This document shows positions 6,255 to 6,309 of a stretch of 6,309 nt of DNA, piece by piece. The notes beneath the pieces were generated by a model. That model was given only the letters and a program-made list of their open reading frames with translations. It made no database searches and was not told the DNA's origin. Every line of letters starts with the position of its first letter. Within the stretch, counting starts at the first letter, position 1. This stretch comes from PHAA01 sp964584415 (GTDB lineage Bacteria; Bacillota; Syntrophomonadia; Syntrophomonadales; Syntrophomonadaceae). A program made the position numbers and the translations under genes. Where the stretch lies: positions 1-6,309 of the forward strand of contig CAZOZX010000118.1 in NCBI GenBank assembly GCA_964584415.1, given 5' to 3'.

Positions 6255-6309
6255 GCCAGAGTGTCGGAATTGGCAGACGAGCGCGACTCAAAATCGTGTG
6301 CCTTGTGCG
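6255..6309 (+). tRNA. tRNA-Leu (anticodon CAA), truncated by the window edge
   Basis: The 5' part of a leucine tRNA that decodes UUG. The acceptor 5' strand is GCCAGAG (6255-6261), followed by TG. The D arm has stem TCG/CGA (6264-6266 with 6278-6280) around the loop GAATTGGCAGA. The anticodon arm pairs CGCGA (6282-6286) with TCGTG (6294-6298), one pair being G-T, around the loop CTCAAAA with anticodon CAA at 6289-6291. The bases from 6299 on begin the long variable arm expected of a class II tRNA. The D-loop and anticodon-loop sequences are typical of bacterial tRNA-Leu. The first D-stem pair is T-A where G-C is usual. The T arm and 3' end lie outside the window. Confidence 0.95.

Noticed and set aside
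1..6309. CRISPR array, insertion sequence, toxin-antitoxin, phage or defence genes
   Set aside because: No direct-repeat arrays, transposase motifs, terminal inverted repeats or defence domains were seen on either strand. The truncated tRNA could be an integration site in principle, but its 3' half, where att sites lie, is outside the window.

Overview
This is an ordinary chromosomal housekeeping region, most likely from a spore-forming, Gram-positive anaerobe of the Clostridia. The Syntrophomonas / Desulfotomaculum kind is my best guess. The evidence is a YtaF-type sporulation membrane protein, a PolA of Firmicutes length with a dead proofreading domain, strong AGGAGG-type ribosome binding sites, TTG starts, and the gene order polA-fpg-ytaF-coaE-lytic transglycosylase. 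Base composition looks near 50% GC. The genus is inference and was not tested by a search.

Layout: all five complete genes lie on the minus strand and form one tight operon read from right to left. polA (DNA polymerase I) comes first, followed by fpg/mutM (oxidized-purine glycosylase), ytaF (membrane protein), coaE (dephospho-CoA kinase) and a small membrane-anchored soluble-lytic-transglycosylase-like gene. Gaps are 29, 71 (56 with the alternative ytaF start), 11 and 30 bases; the coaE frame can be extended to overlap the ytaF stop by one base. The operon ends in a clear rho-independent terminator at about 657-685. Downstream, an independent minus-strand gene encodes an oligopeptide/solute-binding protein of the SBP_bac_5 (OppA/DppA) family. 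It runs off the left edge of the window.

At the right end a divergent plus-strand tRNA-Leu(CAA) gene is cut by the window edge inside its variable arm. A perfect sigma-A consensus promoter (TTGACA-17-TATAAT) precedes it. The 181-base space between polA and the tRNA holds both promoters and two short palindromes.

The genes do not form one pathway. PolA and Fpg act together in base excision repair: Fpg removes the lesion and nicks, and PolA fills the gap. CoaE finishes CoA synthesis, and YtaF and the transglycosylase act at the membrane and wall. I found no mobile element, CRISPR array, defence locus or convincing undescribed system. The points most worth a second look are the loss of the conserved His-Pro motif in CoaE, the solute-binding protein with no lipobox, and its sigma-E-like upstream promoter.
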